Shown: positions 26,101 through 34,990, counted from the first letter of the stretch. The stretch: 64,000 nt of DNA from Streptomyces sp. MMG1121 (GCF_001280015.1 NZ_LGDV01000194.1:1-64000); one strand, 5' to 3'. Program-made: numbers and translations. The notes: generated by a model not told the origin, from the sequence alone.

Positions 26101-28627
26101 CCGCCCCGGCCACCACGCTCTGTCCAGTGCTCTTCCGCACCGACACCGAGTCGAAGACCGAGCCCCAGCCCAGGGCTGGCAACAGGAACTGGTGCACCGG
26201 CCGGTGGACGCCGGTGCCCGTCAGCTTCTCGGTCAAGGGGACAGCCTTGGGCGCCTGCTGGTCGGAGGTCTTCAGCCAGCCGCCCTTATCCAGTGACTGA
26301 CCCGGGTATACCTTCCGCGCCGCCCCGATCAGTGAGTTACCGCGGTGCAGATGCAGGCCGTACCAGGGGGCCCGCATGCCGGGGTACATGGTGTTGAGCC
26401 ACAGCGAGATCTCCGCCAGCTCCACCGCCGTCTTGTTGAGGTCGACGCCGTACGCGTTGTGCAGGGCGATGTACGCCTTGGCCTTCTGCAGTTCGCGCGG
26501 GTACTCCTCCGGGTCGATCTGTTCGCCCCGCTCGTGCTGCGCCAGCTTCAGGTACAGCTCGGCCAGCTGGTTGACCGCCTCGTTCAGGAACGCGCCGGAG
26601 CCGAGCGCAGGCTCGCACACCCGCCAGCGCAGCACCTCCGCCGCTGTGACGTCCGACTTCTCCGGTTCGCGCGGGTCCACGCGGCCCTCGTCGTCCAGCC
26701 GGAACCGGAGCGTCTGCTCGACCGTCGCCTGGGTCAGGGATTCCGGCGTGTAGTAGGAGGCGCTCGTCTGCCGGTCCCGACCGGCCAGCCGGTACACGTA
26801 CGAGCCGACCGGGTGGACCACCGAATCCGGTTCGCCAGTCTCCGGGTTGACGCTGTCCTCCTTGACGAACACGCTGTCGCCCGGCGCGTCCGAGTACAGC
26901 CCACTCCGCACCTGGTCGGTCGTGATCAGCCAGGACCCGCCCTCCGGGTTGCCGCCCTTGGCGACCTCGTACATCGGCTCGGTGGCGATGAAACCGGTGT
27001 ACGACATCAGGCCCTCGTACACCGCGCCCAGGTGGTTGATGCTGAGGTTGGCGTAGCTGATGAACCCGCCTCGGCCCTTCCCCCGGCCCTCGACCAGCGT
27101 CAGGTGGCGAAGGACCTGGTGCAGCACCTTGTTGCGCAGCCGCAGGTCCAGGGGGCTCGCCGGGGCCGGCGAGCCGTCGGGGCGGGTCGGTTCCGGGTAG
27201 TCGATCCGCTTTCCGACGAGCCTTATCGACTCGGGGTCGAAGAGCCGGGAGCGCAGCGCCTCGATGCGTACGCTCTCGTGGCCGTCGTCCTCGGTCAGCT
27301 CGGGCGCCTCCTCGACTGGCGCGCTGCGGTCGGTGACCGTGTTCGCCACCGGGTGGCCGGTGAACACCTTCTTGAAGAGCAGGGCCAGCGACTCGTGGAA
27401 GTGGAACCGGTCCCGGGACGCGCTGCCGAGCTTGTCCTGGACGACGAGCTCGCGCAGCCGGGCCACGCTGTACCCGGTCGCGTACTCCTCGCTCTTCACC
27501 GGCAGGATGTCGAGTTCCGGCCGGGCCTCCGCGTACAGCAGGAACAGGATCCGGTACAGGTAGCGCAGCGACTCCTCGGTCAGGAGGCGCGGCAGGTCGC
27601 CGGGCTCCTTCAGGGTGTCGGGCAGCCATTCCGGCAGGTCCTCGGGGTGGACTCCGGACTCCTCGCGGGCTCGGCGCAGCACCTCGTTGGCGATGAGCTG
27701 GACGGACTTCTGGAGCCCGACCCGGAGTTCGGCGGTCACGCCCACCGAGTGGTCCCGGGACTCGGCGACGAGCTTGGCGATCTCGTCGTCCGAGCCGTCC
27801 TCGCCGGGCCGTAGGGATGAGGCCGCGAAGATCGCCGCGATCAGGTCGATCTCGTTGGCTTTAGTCCCCTTCGCTGCCTTGCGAGGCAGGGCGGTGTCCA
27901 GGTTCACCGCCAGATAGCGGCCACGGGAGAATGCCTGCCGGTCGGCGAGGATCACCATGCCGCCGAAGAGGAGCAGTGCGTAGCGCGGGGCGTTCTCCGC
28001 GTTCAGCACCCATGAGGCCAGCTCGCGGACGGTCGTCAGCGTCTTCGAGGCCGAGAGACGGACCGGGGCGGGAAGGAGGTTCGCGTGCCCGTCGCCCCGG
28101 GTGGCGTCCAGGTCCTCCGCGAAACCACCGGTCAGGACGAGGACACCGGCCTCCGAGTGGGCCACGGGCACGGCCACTGGGCCGGTCGGGGTGTGGGCGG
28201 TGAAGTGCCCCGGCCTCGGGGTGAAGCCCAGGGCCTTCAGTAGGCGTTCGTGCCACCCGGCCAGCGCGGCTCGCCACTCGCCCTCGGGTGTGGTGTCGGC
28301 TTCGGCTTCCGACGGCGCTGGCTGGAAGGCGGGCGGTTCCGTGTCCGGGCCCGCGGCCTTCAGCGCGATGGCGGCCGCCTCCTGCGCAGCGACGGCCGGC
28401 GCGTACGGCAGCGCGTTGTACTTCTCGGCTTCCGGGCCGAGTACCGCCCGTACGTCCATGTAGGGGCGGGTCAGGTCGCGCAAATTCTGCCGGGGCGTGG
28501 CCCGGCCCTGGCGCTCAAGGGCCGACCACGCCTTGAGGGGGCCGCTCGTGAGCTGCTTCGGCAGGATGTCGTCCAGATAGAAGGACGGGAAGTATTCGCG
28601 TTCGTTGATCAGGGAGTCGAACGTCAC
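23105..28627 (-). CDS. Eco57I-type adenine-specific DNA methylase (DISARM DrmMI-like)
   Basis: An 1840-residue protein. SAM-binding motif I is CEPALGSGAFLNEAVNQL near residue 675. The catalytic motif IV is FDLMVGNPPWVKQEWKESG near 1160; NPPW marks N6-adenine methylation as in Eco57I/BREX PglX/DISARM DrmMI. The long N-terminal part is restriction-enzyme-like (EREYFPSFYLDDILPKQL) and the C-terminus should hold target recognition. Start ATG 28627 lies 52 bases after the DrmD-like gene, so the two are probably one transcript. Role inferred: marking host DNA at specific sites. It is long for DrmMI. From about 23.6 to 24.9 kb, which is the target-recognition region, codon bias is weaker than in the flanks, suggesting domain exchange. 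Confidence 0.88.
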   Translation of the reverse strand: MTFDSLINEREYFPSFYLDDILPKQLTSGPLKAWSALERQGRATPRQNLRDLTRPYMDVRAVLGPEAEKYNALPYAPAVAAQEAAAIALKAAGPDTEPPAFQPAPSEAEADTTPEGEWRAALAGWHERLLKALGFTPRPGHFTAHTPTGPVAVPVAHSEAGVLVLTGGFAEDLDATRGDGHANLLPAPVRLSASKTLTTVRELASWVLNAENAPRYALLLFGGMVILADRQAFSRGRYLAVNLDTALPRKAAKGTKANEIDLIAAIFAASSLRPGEDGSDDEIAKLVAESRDHSVGVTAELRVGLQKSVQLIANEVLRRAREESGVHPEDLPEWLPDTLKEPGDLPRLLTEESLRYLYRILFLLYAEARPELDILPVKSEEYATGYSVARLRELVVQDKLGSASRDRFHFHESLALLFKKVFTGHPVANTVTDRSAPVEEAPELTEDDGHESVRIEALRSRLFDPESIRLVGKRIDYPEPTRPDGSPAPASPLDLRLRNKVLHQVLRHLTLVEGRGKGRGGFISYANLSINHLGAVYEGLMSYTGFIATEPMYEVAKGGNPEGGSWLITTDQVRSGLYSDAPGDSVFVKEDSVNPETGEPDSVVHPVGSYVYRLAGRDRQTSASYYTPESLTQATVEQTLRFRLDDEGRVDPREPEKSDVTAAEVLRWRVCEPALGSGAFLNEAVNQLAELYLKLAQHERGEQIDPEEYPRELQKAKAYIALHNAYGVDLNKTAVELAEISLWLNTMYPGMRAPWYGLHLHRGNSLIGAARKVYPGQSLDKGGWLKTSDQQAPKAVPLTEKLTGTGVHRPVHQFLLPALGWGSVFDSVSVRKSTGQSVVAGAVADWLDPQLIEAMKKWRSGIRRAPRGEKKSSPSEKAPTPQATALKREARTGQGALDLGLEIWEQSGFDFSAEPPAEAPALAPAKRATQARPGVDASSDDGSYGQAGRLRALAERVEYLWDLVKLRLKLSEQEISRDIPVWGAESRGERSAPVMDREAVRQALQVEGSPYWRLKQVMDAWCALWFWPLEEVSLLDGTAPDYFDGPQDLKKLSKGSLDRKVALRNLDEWIEFAESVVGRVDVEPGKDTGSLFEIPKVNGLKGLDKFEEALDEKMTEISGWVDFANLGHLFPWHGTAVRIAKERGFFHWELNFAHVFAGGGFDLMVGNPPWVKQEWKESGVLAEFEPWFELAEKPSNEAWAERKAAVLGGAVARSAFMGELADSAAMSGYLASVDTYCELVGTQPDLYRAFMLLSWRAIGARGVAGLIHPATHLTGAKEGMLRRTAYHHLRLHADFANELRLFAPPVHHSTHFSINVYGRQSPVHFEHVSWLFHPATLAQSVQHDGSGDAPGIVRVDQDSWDVRPHLSRISVVTQQELSAWHALAGDSGSPTEQAKALFPVTRSEESAIYALAKWPHRLASLRPRISPGFHEKNDRTAGYFTWGSGSATSWHDVILQPRFFSLATPFTAQPIPDARVAADMEPWAHSDLAPNAVPRTHYRPTSNRKKYSHGLRKREWLDYKLLHSLRTDELAASVAAAFAAEENASTAADVDGVLHDWATRPWTSFYRMVWRRRTPSDYARSLTPALVPPGPSHVDQVHSLIARDNLTTVQVAGFWSSLPLEYFLRITERGDLRVGEAEAMPAPTAGHPLAEALTLRTIRLNCQTAAYGHLWAELYTHAWSQDSWATLWPGVAPLTDGVSPAWHFNSPLRSELSRRAALVEIDALVSVWLGISADQLVAMYRARFSAMQKQEERMWFDASGRRIAKSHQVHGYGQPKDAWQQLSSHADFPLEANLPDGYEGPLYRADRVKEMRVAHAEFTRRMRAVGWEPGDTEPPGSAQQ

Positions 28628-28679
28628 GCCTGCTGCTCCTGCTCACTGTTCATGGGGGTGCGGTCGAGGGGGCGGGGAC

Positions 28680-31600
28680 TCATGCGCCGGGCTCCAGTAC
28701 GGCCAGGACCCGGACCATCGGGTCGCCTGAGGTCCGCAGCTGGGCGGCGGCCTCGGCCAGGCGGTCCGCCGCTTCGTCGCGGGTGGAACGGGTGAACCCC
28801 GGGAGCAGCTCCTGCCGCCAGTCGCCGACTTGCTTCTCGTACGCGCGCAGCGGGGCGTCGACCTCCCTGTCGGCGATTTCCCGCAGACCGTCAAGCGTCC
28901 GCCGGGTCTCGGCCACGGCCTTGGGGACCAGCAGCTGAAGGTCCTCCAGGGGGCCCGGGGCGTAGTGGTCGGGCATGTCTGGTCCGATGCCCAGTTCGAC
29001 GAGAAGCTCCGGGGTGAGTTCCCGTACCCGGGGCTCCGGCTCGTTGAGGCGGTCGATCGCGAGCCATGCGACGAGGGTCGGCCGCCCCTCGGCGTTGGAC
29101 CACACGCCCTGGGTGAGGACCACCGGCACGGGTGCGACCCGGGGATCGACCTGGAGGACCTGGGCCTGCTGGCGACCGAGCTGGACGAGTACCTTGTCGC
29201 TGATCCACTCGACCACCGGGTGGAGTTCGCCGACGTAGTGGGCGTCCGGCCATAGCGAGGACGAATCGGAGTCCTCGCGGGCCCTCTTGAGTGAATCAGC
29301 CGCGTCCTCGCGGCTGAAGGTCAGCTTCATCCGGCGGGCGATGTTCTGATCGCGCAGATAGCCGGGTGGCAGCACGTCGAGCCGGTCGGCCAGGTCTTCG
29401 GGAGTGTCGAAGCTGAGGTCAGTGCCGGTGAAGACGGTGTTGAGGTGGAACGACTCCAGCTTGGCCAGTTCGTCCAGACCCGTGCGTACGTACAAGAGGC
29501 GATTCCGCTCTGGGGCGGGGTCGAACAGGCGCAGCTCGTCCACGGTCGGGATATCGGAATCTTCCGTGGTCGAGGTGGGACCGTCCTGCACAGGGTTGGG
29601 TTCTTCCAGAGCATCGGACCCGTAGTCGTCCAGGTCCACGTCTAGGTCGAAATCGAAGTCGGCGTCGGAGCCGGAGACGTCGGCCTTTGCTTCCACCGGG
29701 GCCAGGCCGGTACCGAACTCGCTCATCGTCTGGCGGGCCACGGGGAAGTCGGCGGACAGACCGCCGCTTTCGGCGAGCGCGTCCACATCGACGGCCTGGA
29801 GGTCGGCGACCGCGTCCTCGGGAGGAGCGTCGCGGAGCAGCGCCTCCATCACCCGGCGTTCCTCCTTGCCCCAATCGTCCTCCTTCGTAGCAGCCTCCAC
29901 CGCACCCAGCACCTCGTGGACCCGCGCCTCGCGAGCGAGGACTTTCTCCGCGACCGTCCGGTCGTCCAGGGCGCCCTCGACCTCGCTCCGCAGGATCAGC
30001 GCTCGGAACTCGGGGTTCTCGGTCTGCCCGTAGCGGTCGATACGGCCGTTGCGCTGCTCGACCCGGATCAGGCTCCACGGCAGATCCCAGTGAACGAGGT
30101 GGTGGCACTGCCGGTGAAGGTTGACGCCTTCGGAGGCGCCGTCGCCGGTGAGCAGCAGTCGCACGTCGCTGCCGGCCCGCGCGAACTCGTCTACGTAGTC
30201 CATTTGCACCGTATCGGAGACCTCGCTGTGCATCACTTTGACGGCGGCTTCACCGTCCTTGGGCTTCTTCCAGCCCAACAGCGCAGGCAGTACCGACCCA
30301 AGCCAGTTAAGGGTCTCGCGGCGTTCAGAGAACACGACCGCGCGGGTTGAGCTACCCGGTCCGACCTTGATCTGGCGGAGATAGGAGACGAGAGCGGCGA
30401 GCTTGGCCGTGGTCACGGCTCCAGCCGCCGATGCCTGATCGATCTCGCGGGCGAGTTCCGTGAGCCGGAGCAATGAGGTGACCTCCGGCATTGCCGAGTG
30501 CGCCTCCGCGATGGTCAGCGGCGGATCGGTGACGTTCTTGTGCCCTTCCGGAAGGGCGTGGCCGAGGCTGGCCAGTTTCTTGCGGGCTGTCACGAACAGC
30601 GCGCGGTGAGAGGACAGGAAGGACTTCAGCAGCACGTAAGGGAAGAGGCGATCGGCCTCGTGCGGGTCAGGATTCCTCAGCCAATTCTCGGTCAGCTCGG
30701 CGAAGACGCGCTCCTCCAGCTCGCCCGCCACACAGGGGATCGGCTTCGACTCGCCGCGAGGCGCCCACGAGCCTTCCAGCGCCTTGGCCACTTCCGTGCT
30801 CACCTTGGTACGGCGCAACATGAGGTGGTGTAGCTCGGATGCCTTGGGGTTCTGCTCGTGCTTGACGGCCATCGGGTCCAGGAGCCGGACCAGGCCGGTG
30901 AAGTCCCGCATCACACCGTTGTGCGGGGTGGCGCTCGCGAGGATCAGTGCGTCGGTCTGCTTCGCGAGCAGCTCGGCCAGGATGCGGCGGTCGCTGCCAC
31001 GGTTGATCAGGTTGTGGGACTCGTCGATCACGACGGCGTCCCAATCGACGCCCTGGAGCCAGGCACCGTAGCGCTTGGCGTTTTTCAGGGTGTCCATCGA
31101 GATGATGACGCGCTTGTAGTACGTGAACGGGTTCCGGCCGACCGGGATCTTCCGCTCGATCCTGGAGATTCCCATACTGTCCAGACGGACGAGGGGCAGC
31201 GAGAAGCGGGTCCACATCTCGTGCTGGAACTGCTCGAGCACCGGCGCCGGCGTGACCACGAGAATGCGCTCGCCGCGGCCCCGACGGATCAGCTCACCGA
31301 GCAGGATCCCGATCTCCAGGGTCTTGCCGAGGCCGACGACATCACCGATCAGCAGGCGCGGCCGCAGCGGGTTGGCGAGGGCCTTTTCGGCGGGCCGCAG
31401 CTGGTAGTCCATGCGATCGAGCAGAAAGCCCTCGGTGAGCGCGAGACGGCGCTCGATCTGGGGAAGCGGGGTTTTGCGCAGCACCGCCTCCAGGAAGAGC
31501 CGGCTGAGTCGGTACCCGTCGGACGTGTCGTGGACGAGCCGGGTGTTCTCGGGGCGGAGAACGCGGGGCATGCCGTCGAGCGAGGTGAGGAAGCGCGCCC

Positions 31601-31760
31601 GGTGCCCGCGGACCAGCTCGGATGCGCCGGTCGCCTCGATCAGGAATTCGCCGGGGCGGACCTCGTCGCTGTTGGTGACCAGCCACTCCTCGTCCCGTAC
31701 CTCGATCACCGTGCCCGCCGGGGGCGGGCCCGAGAGGAGGTCGGACGCTGCGTTGGGCAT
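28680..31760 (-). CDS. drmD: DISARM SNF2-like helicase DrmD
   Basis: A 1026-residue SNF2/Swi2-type translocase. Its motifs are LLIGDVVGLGKTLEIGILL (Walker A near residue 140), AVVIDESHNLINRGSD near 245, LASATPHNGVMRDFTGLV near 277, and helicase-C motif VI RVEQRNGRIDRYGQTENPE near 570. The order DrmD then Eco57I-type methylase then DEAD/DUF1998 helicase is that of class 1 DISARM. ATG 31760 is preferred (GAAAGGA about ten bases upstream; the frame opens at 31814). The C-terminal third is acidic then helical. In DISARM, DrmD belongs to the restriction arm and moves along incoming DNA; that role is known for the family, not shown here. Confidence 0.83.
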   Translation of the reverse strand: MPNAASDLLSGPPPAGTVIEVRDEEWLVTNSDEVRPGEFLIEATGASELVRGHRARFLTSLDGMPRVLRPENTRLVHDTSDGYRLSRLFLEAVLRKTPLPQIERRLALTEGFLLDRMDYQLRPAEKALANPLRPRLLIGDVVGLGKTLEIGILLGELIRRGRGERILVVTPAPVLEQFQHEMWTRFSLPLVRLDSMGISRIERKIPVGRNPFTYYKRVIISMDTLKNAKRYGAWLQGVDWDAVVIDESHNLINRGSDRRILAELLAKQTDALILASATPHNGVMRDFTGLVRLLDPMAVKHEQNPKASELHHLMLRRTKVSTEVAKALEGSWAPRGESKPIPCVAGELEERVFAELTENWLRNPDPHEADRLFPYVLLKSFLSSHRALFVTARKKLASLGHALPEGHKNVTDPPLTIAEAHSAMPEVTSLLRLTELAREIDQASAAGAVTTAKLAALVSYLRQIKVGPGSSTRAVVFSERRETLNWLGSVLPALLGWKKPKDGEAAVKVMHSEVSDTVQMDYVDEFARAGSDVRLLLTGDGASEGVNLHRQCHHLVHWDLPWSLIRVEQRNGRIDRYGQTENPEFRALILRSEVEGALDDRTVAEKVLAREARVHEVLGAVEAATKEDDWGKEERRVMEALLRDAPPEDAVADLQAVDVDALAESGGLSADFPVARQTMSEFGTGLAPVEAKADVSGSDADFDFDLDVDLDDYGSDALEEPNPVQDGPTSTTEDSDIPTVDELRLFDPAPERNRLLYVRTGLDELAKLESFHLNTVFTGTDLSFDTPEDLADRLDVLPPGYLRDQNIARRMKLTFSREDAADSLKRAREDSDSSSLWPDAHYVGELHPVVEWISDKVLVQLGRQQAQVLQVDPRVAPVPVVLTQGVWSNAEGRPTLVAWLAIDRLNEPEPRVRELTPELLVELGIGPDMPDHYAPGPLEDLQLLVPKAVAETRRTLDGLREIADREVDAPLRAYEKQVGDWRQELLPGFTRSTRDEAADRLAEAAAQLRTSGDPMVRVLAVLEPGA

Positions 31761-31944
31761 GGCGGGCGGTTCCTTTCGACAGGACGGTGGGACGCACGCC
31801 CGGCCCGGGCGCACTAGGTTCTGTTTCTACCGGTGAAGGGGACAGCGCGGGCCCCTGTCGAAGCCTAAACGGACAAAGGTCCTCGCGATCCGGGATCTGC
31901 AAGCTGCTGTCGCCGGCCCGAGTCAAGACCCATGCCGCGACAGC

Positions 31945-33288
31945 TCAGAGGCGCCCGCTGTGGGCGTATGCCTTCCGCAGCCGTTCGGCAGCCCGCAGGG
32001 CTACGGGCGGAGTCACGGCGGCTTCGGGCGTCGCGGGGGGCTCCGGCGGCGCGAGGCGGTAGCTGGTCACGGTGGGCTGCGCGGGGACCGGTGCGGCGGG
32101 CCCCGGAACGTGGTGCGCACCGGGGTCCACCACGGTTGGGACATACCCGGCGGGGTTGGGCGCGGGCTCGGCCGCCACGTCCAGGGGTTCCAGGTTCTGC
32201 GCTTCGGCCTCCAGGAACTCGTCGAACAGGTCGGGTGCCCACGGACTGTCCGGAGCGGCCCCCTGGTCGACGGCCTGCTGCGCCGCTTGCTGGACCTCAG
32301 GGTCCGCCAGGTCGGAAAGAGCGTTCGCGGGGAGCTCGGGGATCAGTCCGGATTCCGTCACGAGGACTCGCAGCTGGTCCGCGGCGGCTTCTTCCGTCAG
32401 CCCGTGACCGGCGAGCAACTGGCGTAGGTCGCTCTCGATCTCGTCGAGCGACGGCCGCTGTGCCGCCACCTGCACCAGAATCCGGCCCAGCAGCGGCAGG
32501 TACGGCGCGTACATGCCGTCCCACTTTGGTGCGGTGAGCAAGGGGGCAAAGGGGTACGGCGGCCGCTTGGCGGCCGCGAAGAACAGCACCGCCCCCAGCG
32601 AGTAGATGTCTGCCGGCTCCTCGACGTGCTTGGCGTCGGTCGCCTGCTCCAGCGACATGTAGGACGGGGTACCGAAGCCGACACCCGTCTTGGTGAGAGC
32701 CGCGTCGCTGTCCCGCTCGGTGAGGACGGCGAGACCGAAGTCGAGTACGACGGGGCCGTCGGGCCCGAGAGCGATGTTGCCCGGCTTGAGATCCCGGTGC
32801 AGCAGTTTGGCGGCGTGGATGGCTCGCAGAGCGTCCACCAAGGCGAGGCCGAGCGCACCGTACGGGCCCACGGGCAGGGGACCGCAGGCGTGGACGAGCT
32901 TGTGGAGGGTCGGCCCGTGGACATAATCCATGGCCAACCAGGGCTGCTCGGCCTCGGCATCGGCGCCGAGCAGCCCCGGGACCCGCGCACTGGCTACCGT
33001 ACGCATCGTCTCAATCTCTTGTGCGAACCGCGCCCGGGCTTCCGCTTCGGAGTGCTCGGAACTGTCTCGCAGCTTCGACGGCTTGATCACCTTGACTGCC
33101 GCCAGGGTCGGATGAGCCGACTCCCTGAACTCGGTCAGGTGGTATCCCGTCTCCAGCTCGGGACCGAGGTTCTGCAGCGGGAGCCTGCGCCCGAGATACG
33201 TACGGCCCATCCCGCCCTGTCCGAGCACGGCGAGCAGTTCGAACGGGCCCAGTACCACCGGGTCCTTCTCATCGTTCAGCTCGTACAT
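31945..33288 (-). CDS. Serine/threonine protein kinase of the defence island
   Basis: A 447-residue protein. A complete Hanks-type kinase domain fills residues ~10-300: glycine loop VLGQGGMGRTYLGR, ATP-binding lysine in LAAVKVIKPSKLR, catalytic loop LLHRDLKPGNIAL, VVLDFGLAVL and GTPSYMSLEQAT. The C-terminal tail is Pro/Ala-rich with no transmembrane segment, unlike PknB receptors, so it is cytoplasmic. ATG 33288 follows a GGGGGG site. It lies 184 bases upstream of the DrmD-like gene on the same strand. Kinases occur in BREX type 2 (PglW) and in other phage-defence loci. Here it may control the helicase/methylase system by phosphorylation (inference from position). Confidence 0.86.
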   Translation of the reverse strand: MYELNDEKDPVVLGPFELLAVLGQGGMGRTYLGRRLPLQNLGPELETGYHLTEFRESAHPTLAAVKVIKPSKLRDSSEHSEAEARARFAQEIETMRTVASARVPGLLGADAEAEQPWLAMDYVHGPTLHKLVHACGPLPVGPYGALGLALVDALRAIHAAKLLHRDLKPGNIALGPDGPVVLDFGLAVLTERDSDAALTKTGVGFGTPSYMSLEQATDAKHVEEPADIYSLGAVLFFAAAKRPPYPFAPLLTAPKWDGMYAPYLPLLGRILVQVAAQRPSLDEIESDLRQLLAGHGLTEEAAADQLRVLVTESGLIPELPANALSDLADPEVQQAAQQAVDQGAAPDSPWAPDLFDEFLEAEAQNLEPLDVAAEPAPNPAGYVPTVVDPGAHHVPGPAAPVPAQPTVTSYRLAPPEPPATPEAAVTPPVALRAAERLRKAYAHSGRL

Positions 33289-33478
33289 GGCTCGTGCCCC
33301 CCACCCGTGTCGAACGCTGGACCTCGGTTTCGTCGGCAGTGCGTGCGGCTCTGGAGGAGTCGGGACGCTCGGGAGGGCCGCGTCCGGCCGACGGCGCACA
33401 CAGCTTGTCGGCCAGTCTACGGCGGGAGATCCGCTTCGCTGCCGGGACCGGAGCAGGTCAGGGAGCCGAGCGGCCAGA

Positions 33479-33952
33479 TCAGATCGCGTACTGGCCGAGA
33501 ACCGACCTGCGGGGCCGGAGGATCGGCTGAAGCTCCTGGCGCAGCAGATCGGCGTCCGGTTCCGGCAGCCTCAACGACGCGCGGCGCATACGGGCACTCC
33601 AGCTCTCAAGCTTCGGGAAAACCTGAAGATGAGGGACGAGGTCGGCGAGGACCACCCCCTCGTGGCGCGGGGCGAGTCCGTGCACCTTGAGGGTGCATCC
33701 GGAAGGGAAGTCCCGGTCGCCGAAGGGCACGGGGTCCGGAAGCGCTGACACCTCGGAGGTGACGGTTGCCAGGCCCATGATCCGCCCGCGGTCGCGCTGG
33801 GGTTCCGGTATCAGCCTCTGGTTGTATAGAGGAGGATCTCGTCACTTCTCCGGGAGTCCGGTGGTGCGCCCGGCGGGGAAGGCCATCCTCTCGTTCTCCA
33901 GCACCCAGGCCAGGGGCTCCCGGTCGCCGATGATGATCAGATGCGTCGCCAT
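33479..33952 (-). pseudogene. Broken EVE/PUA-like domain gene
   Basis: The coding signal starts at ATG 33952 (MATHLIIIGDREPLAWVL, then RMAFPAGRTTGLPEK) and hits TGA near 33871. It resumes one frame over as DEILLYTTRG, reaches another TGA, and continues in a third frame as IMGLATVTSEVSALPDPVPF and LVPHLQVFPKLESW, ending at 33479. One premature stop and two shifts within ~90 bases indicate genuine decay. The strand pattern and sizes (~150 residues) resemble the EVE/PUA-like proteins that recognise modified bases. That family call is tentative. It started in TGATG overlap with the RAMA gene, so the pair was once co-translated. Confidence 0.55.
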
Positions 33953-34401
33953 CAGGCCCCGCCTCGCAGTTGTTCACGGAGGTCCTGAAGATGGACCTCG
34001 GGGTATTCCTTGAGGACGTACTTGCCGTAGCCGTTGATGTCGACTCCGGTCTGCGCCTTGAGCGCGGGCGAAGGCTTGGAGAACTCGCGGCCGTCTTCGA
34101 TCTTGAGCCAGCCGTCCGCTGTCACCATGGCCTCGTGTGTCAGGCCGCGGCGCGGCTGGACGTGGATCAGCTTGTCCCCGGCCTTCAGCAGACCTGCCCT
34201 GATGAAAGGCATCAAGTCACCGGGCCGACGCTCCGCCGTGGCTGTCGGCAGTCGGCCGGAGCCTCCGAGGAGCAGGCGCCGCAGTACGTCGTTAGGTGTG
34301 TCCACCAACGGCTCGCACTGGCTCTGCAGGAACGCGAACACCTCGTCGTCTATCTCGATAGAGCGCATGAGCGCGAACGATCTCCAATCATCACTGGACA
34401 C
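33952..34401 (-). CDS. RAMA-domain protein with N-terminal SeqA-like helix-pair
   Basis: A 149-residue protein. The N-terminus (RSIEIDDEVFAFLQSQCEPL, then PNDVLRRLLLGG) looks like the ribbon-helix/dimerisation unit of SeqA-type proteins. The remainder (FIRAGLLKAGDKLIHVQPRR, then VTADGWLKIEDGREFSKPSP, then TGVDINGYGKYVL) fits the RAMA domain (Restriction-enzyme Adenine-Methylase-Associated), predicted to read modified DNA. It begins the minus-strand island, ahead of the broken EVE-like gene, kinase, DrmD-like helicase and adenine methylase. It may therefore sense methylation state and regulate the locus. GTG 34401 and ATG 34368 are both possible starts; neither has a strong ribosome site. Confidence 0.75.
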   Translation of the reverse strand: MSSDDWRSFALMRSIEIDDEVFAFLQSQCEPLVDTPNDVLRRLLLGGSGRLPTATAERRPGDLMPFIRAGLLKAGDKLIHVQPRRGLTHEAMVTADGWLKIEDGREFSKPSPALKAQTGVDINGYGKYVLKEYPEVHLQDLREQLRGGA

Positions 34402-34440
34402 CTTAAGTCTCTAAAGTTTGCCAGATTACAAGTTTTCCTG
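34402..34440 (-). promoter_or_regulatory. AT-rich region upstream of the RAMA-led island, with AAGT repeats
   Basis: This 39-base stretch is strikingly AT-rich for the window. It contains three copies of AAGT (34405, 34414, 34430; ACTT on the coding strand, each within AnACTTnn). It directly precedes the RAMA gene, so it is the best candidate for the island promoter and operator. No clear consensus -35/-10 pair was found. Confidence 0.35.
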
Positions 34441-34990
34441 CAAGGGTTGGCAGCCGGGGTCGTGAGCCATGCTGACGCGGTGTCCGGTCGATCGCTCAGA
34501 GCCTTGAGGTCCCCGTAGGCGAGGAGTCCGGCCGAGTCGAGGCTGCGGCGTGGTGATAGGAGGGGCGCCGGGGCGGCGAGGCGTGATGCCTCTCGATCGA
34601 GGCGTCTGGACTGGAGGCTCTCGTACCCTTGGAGGCGGTTCAGACCTCGATGACAGTGGCGGGTCCGCCGCACGGTGCGTTGAGATGGAGCTGCGACACC
34701 GCCAGCGGGTCCGCGCCGCGGACCGCATCCGCGTAGCCTGCACCACCTGCCCCCTGCATAACGCCGCGCAAAATCAGAGTCGGCTGGAGATCGTCCAGAT
34801 CACATTAGGCCTGCTGGCCTGGATGGCGATGCTCGCCCTCGCCTGTGGCTCTCGGCTGAGGGGACCCCTGCGCCTGCTGCTGTGGCGGCGGACTCGCTGG
34901 ACAGTCACAGCGCTGCGAGGGGCTGTGCGAGGCTGTCGGCTCCAGAGAGACTGGTCCGGTTGGCGCTTCGTGTGCCCGTGCGACCCGCAC
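34441..34990. other. Gap with one possible degraded small-protein frame
   Basis: No gene is certain here. A plus-strand frame from ATG 34685 begins MELRHRQRVRAADRIRVA and has a hydrophobic stretch (IVQITLGLLAWMAMLALACG). It continues Arg-rich into the 3' end of the HAD gene at 35041, which argues against it being intact. On the minus strand near 34540 a short stretch (GLLAYGDLKALSDRPDTASA) also looks protein-like but has no start. I read the gap as old gene debris. Confidence 0.4.

Noticed and set aside
13149..34401. Classification of the island as BREX type 2 (Pgl)
   Set aside because: A kinase and an adenine methylase are present, but no PglZ alkaline-phosphatase-like or BrxC/PglY-type ATPase gene was found, and the helicase set is DISARM-like.
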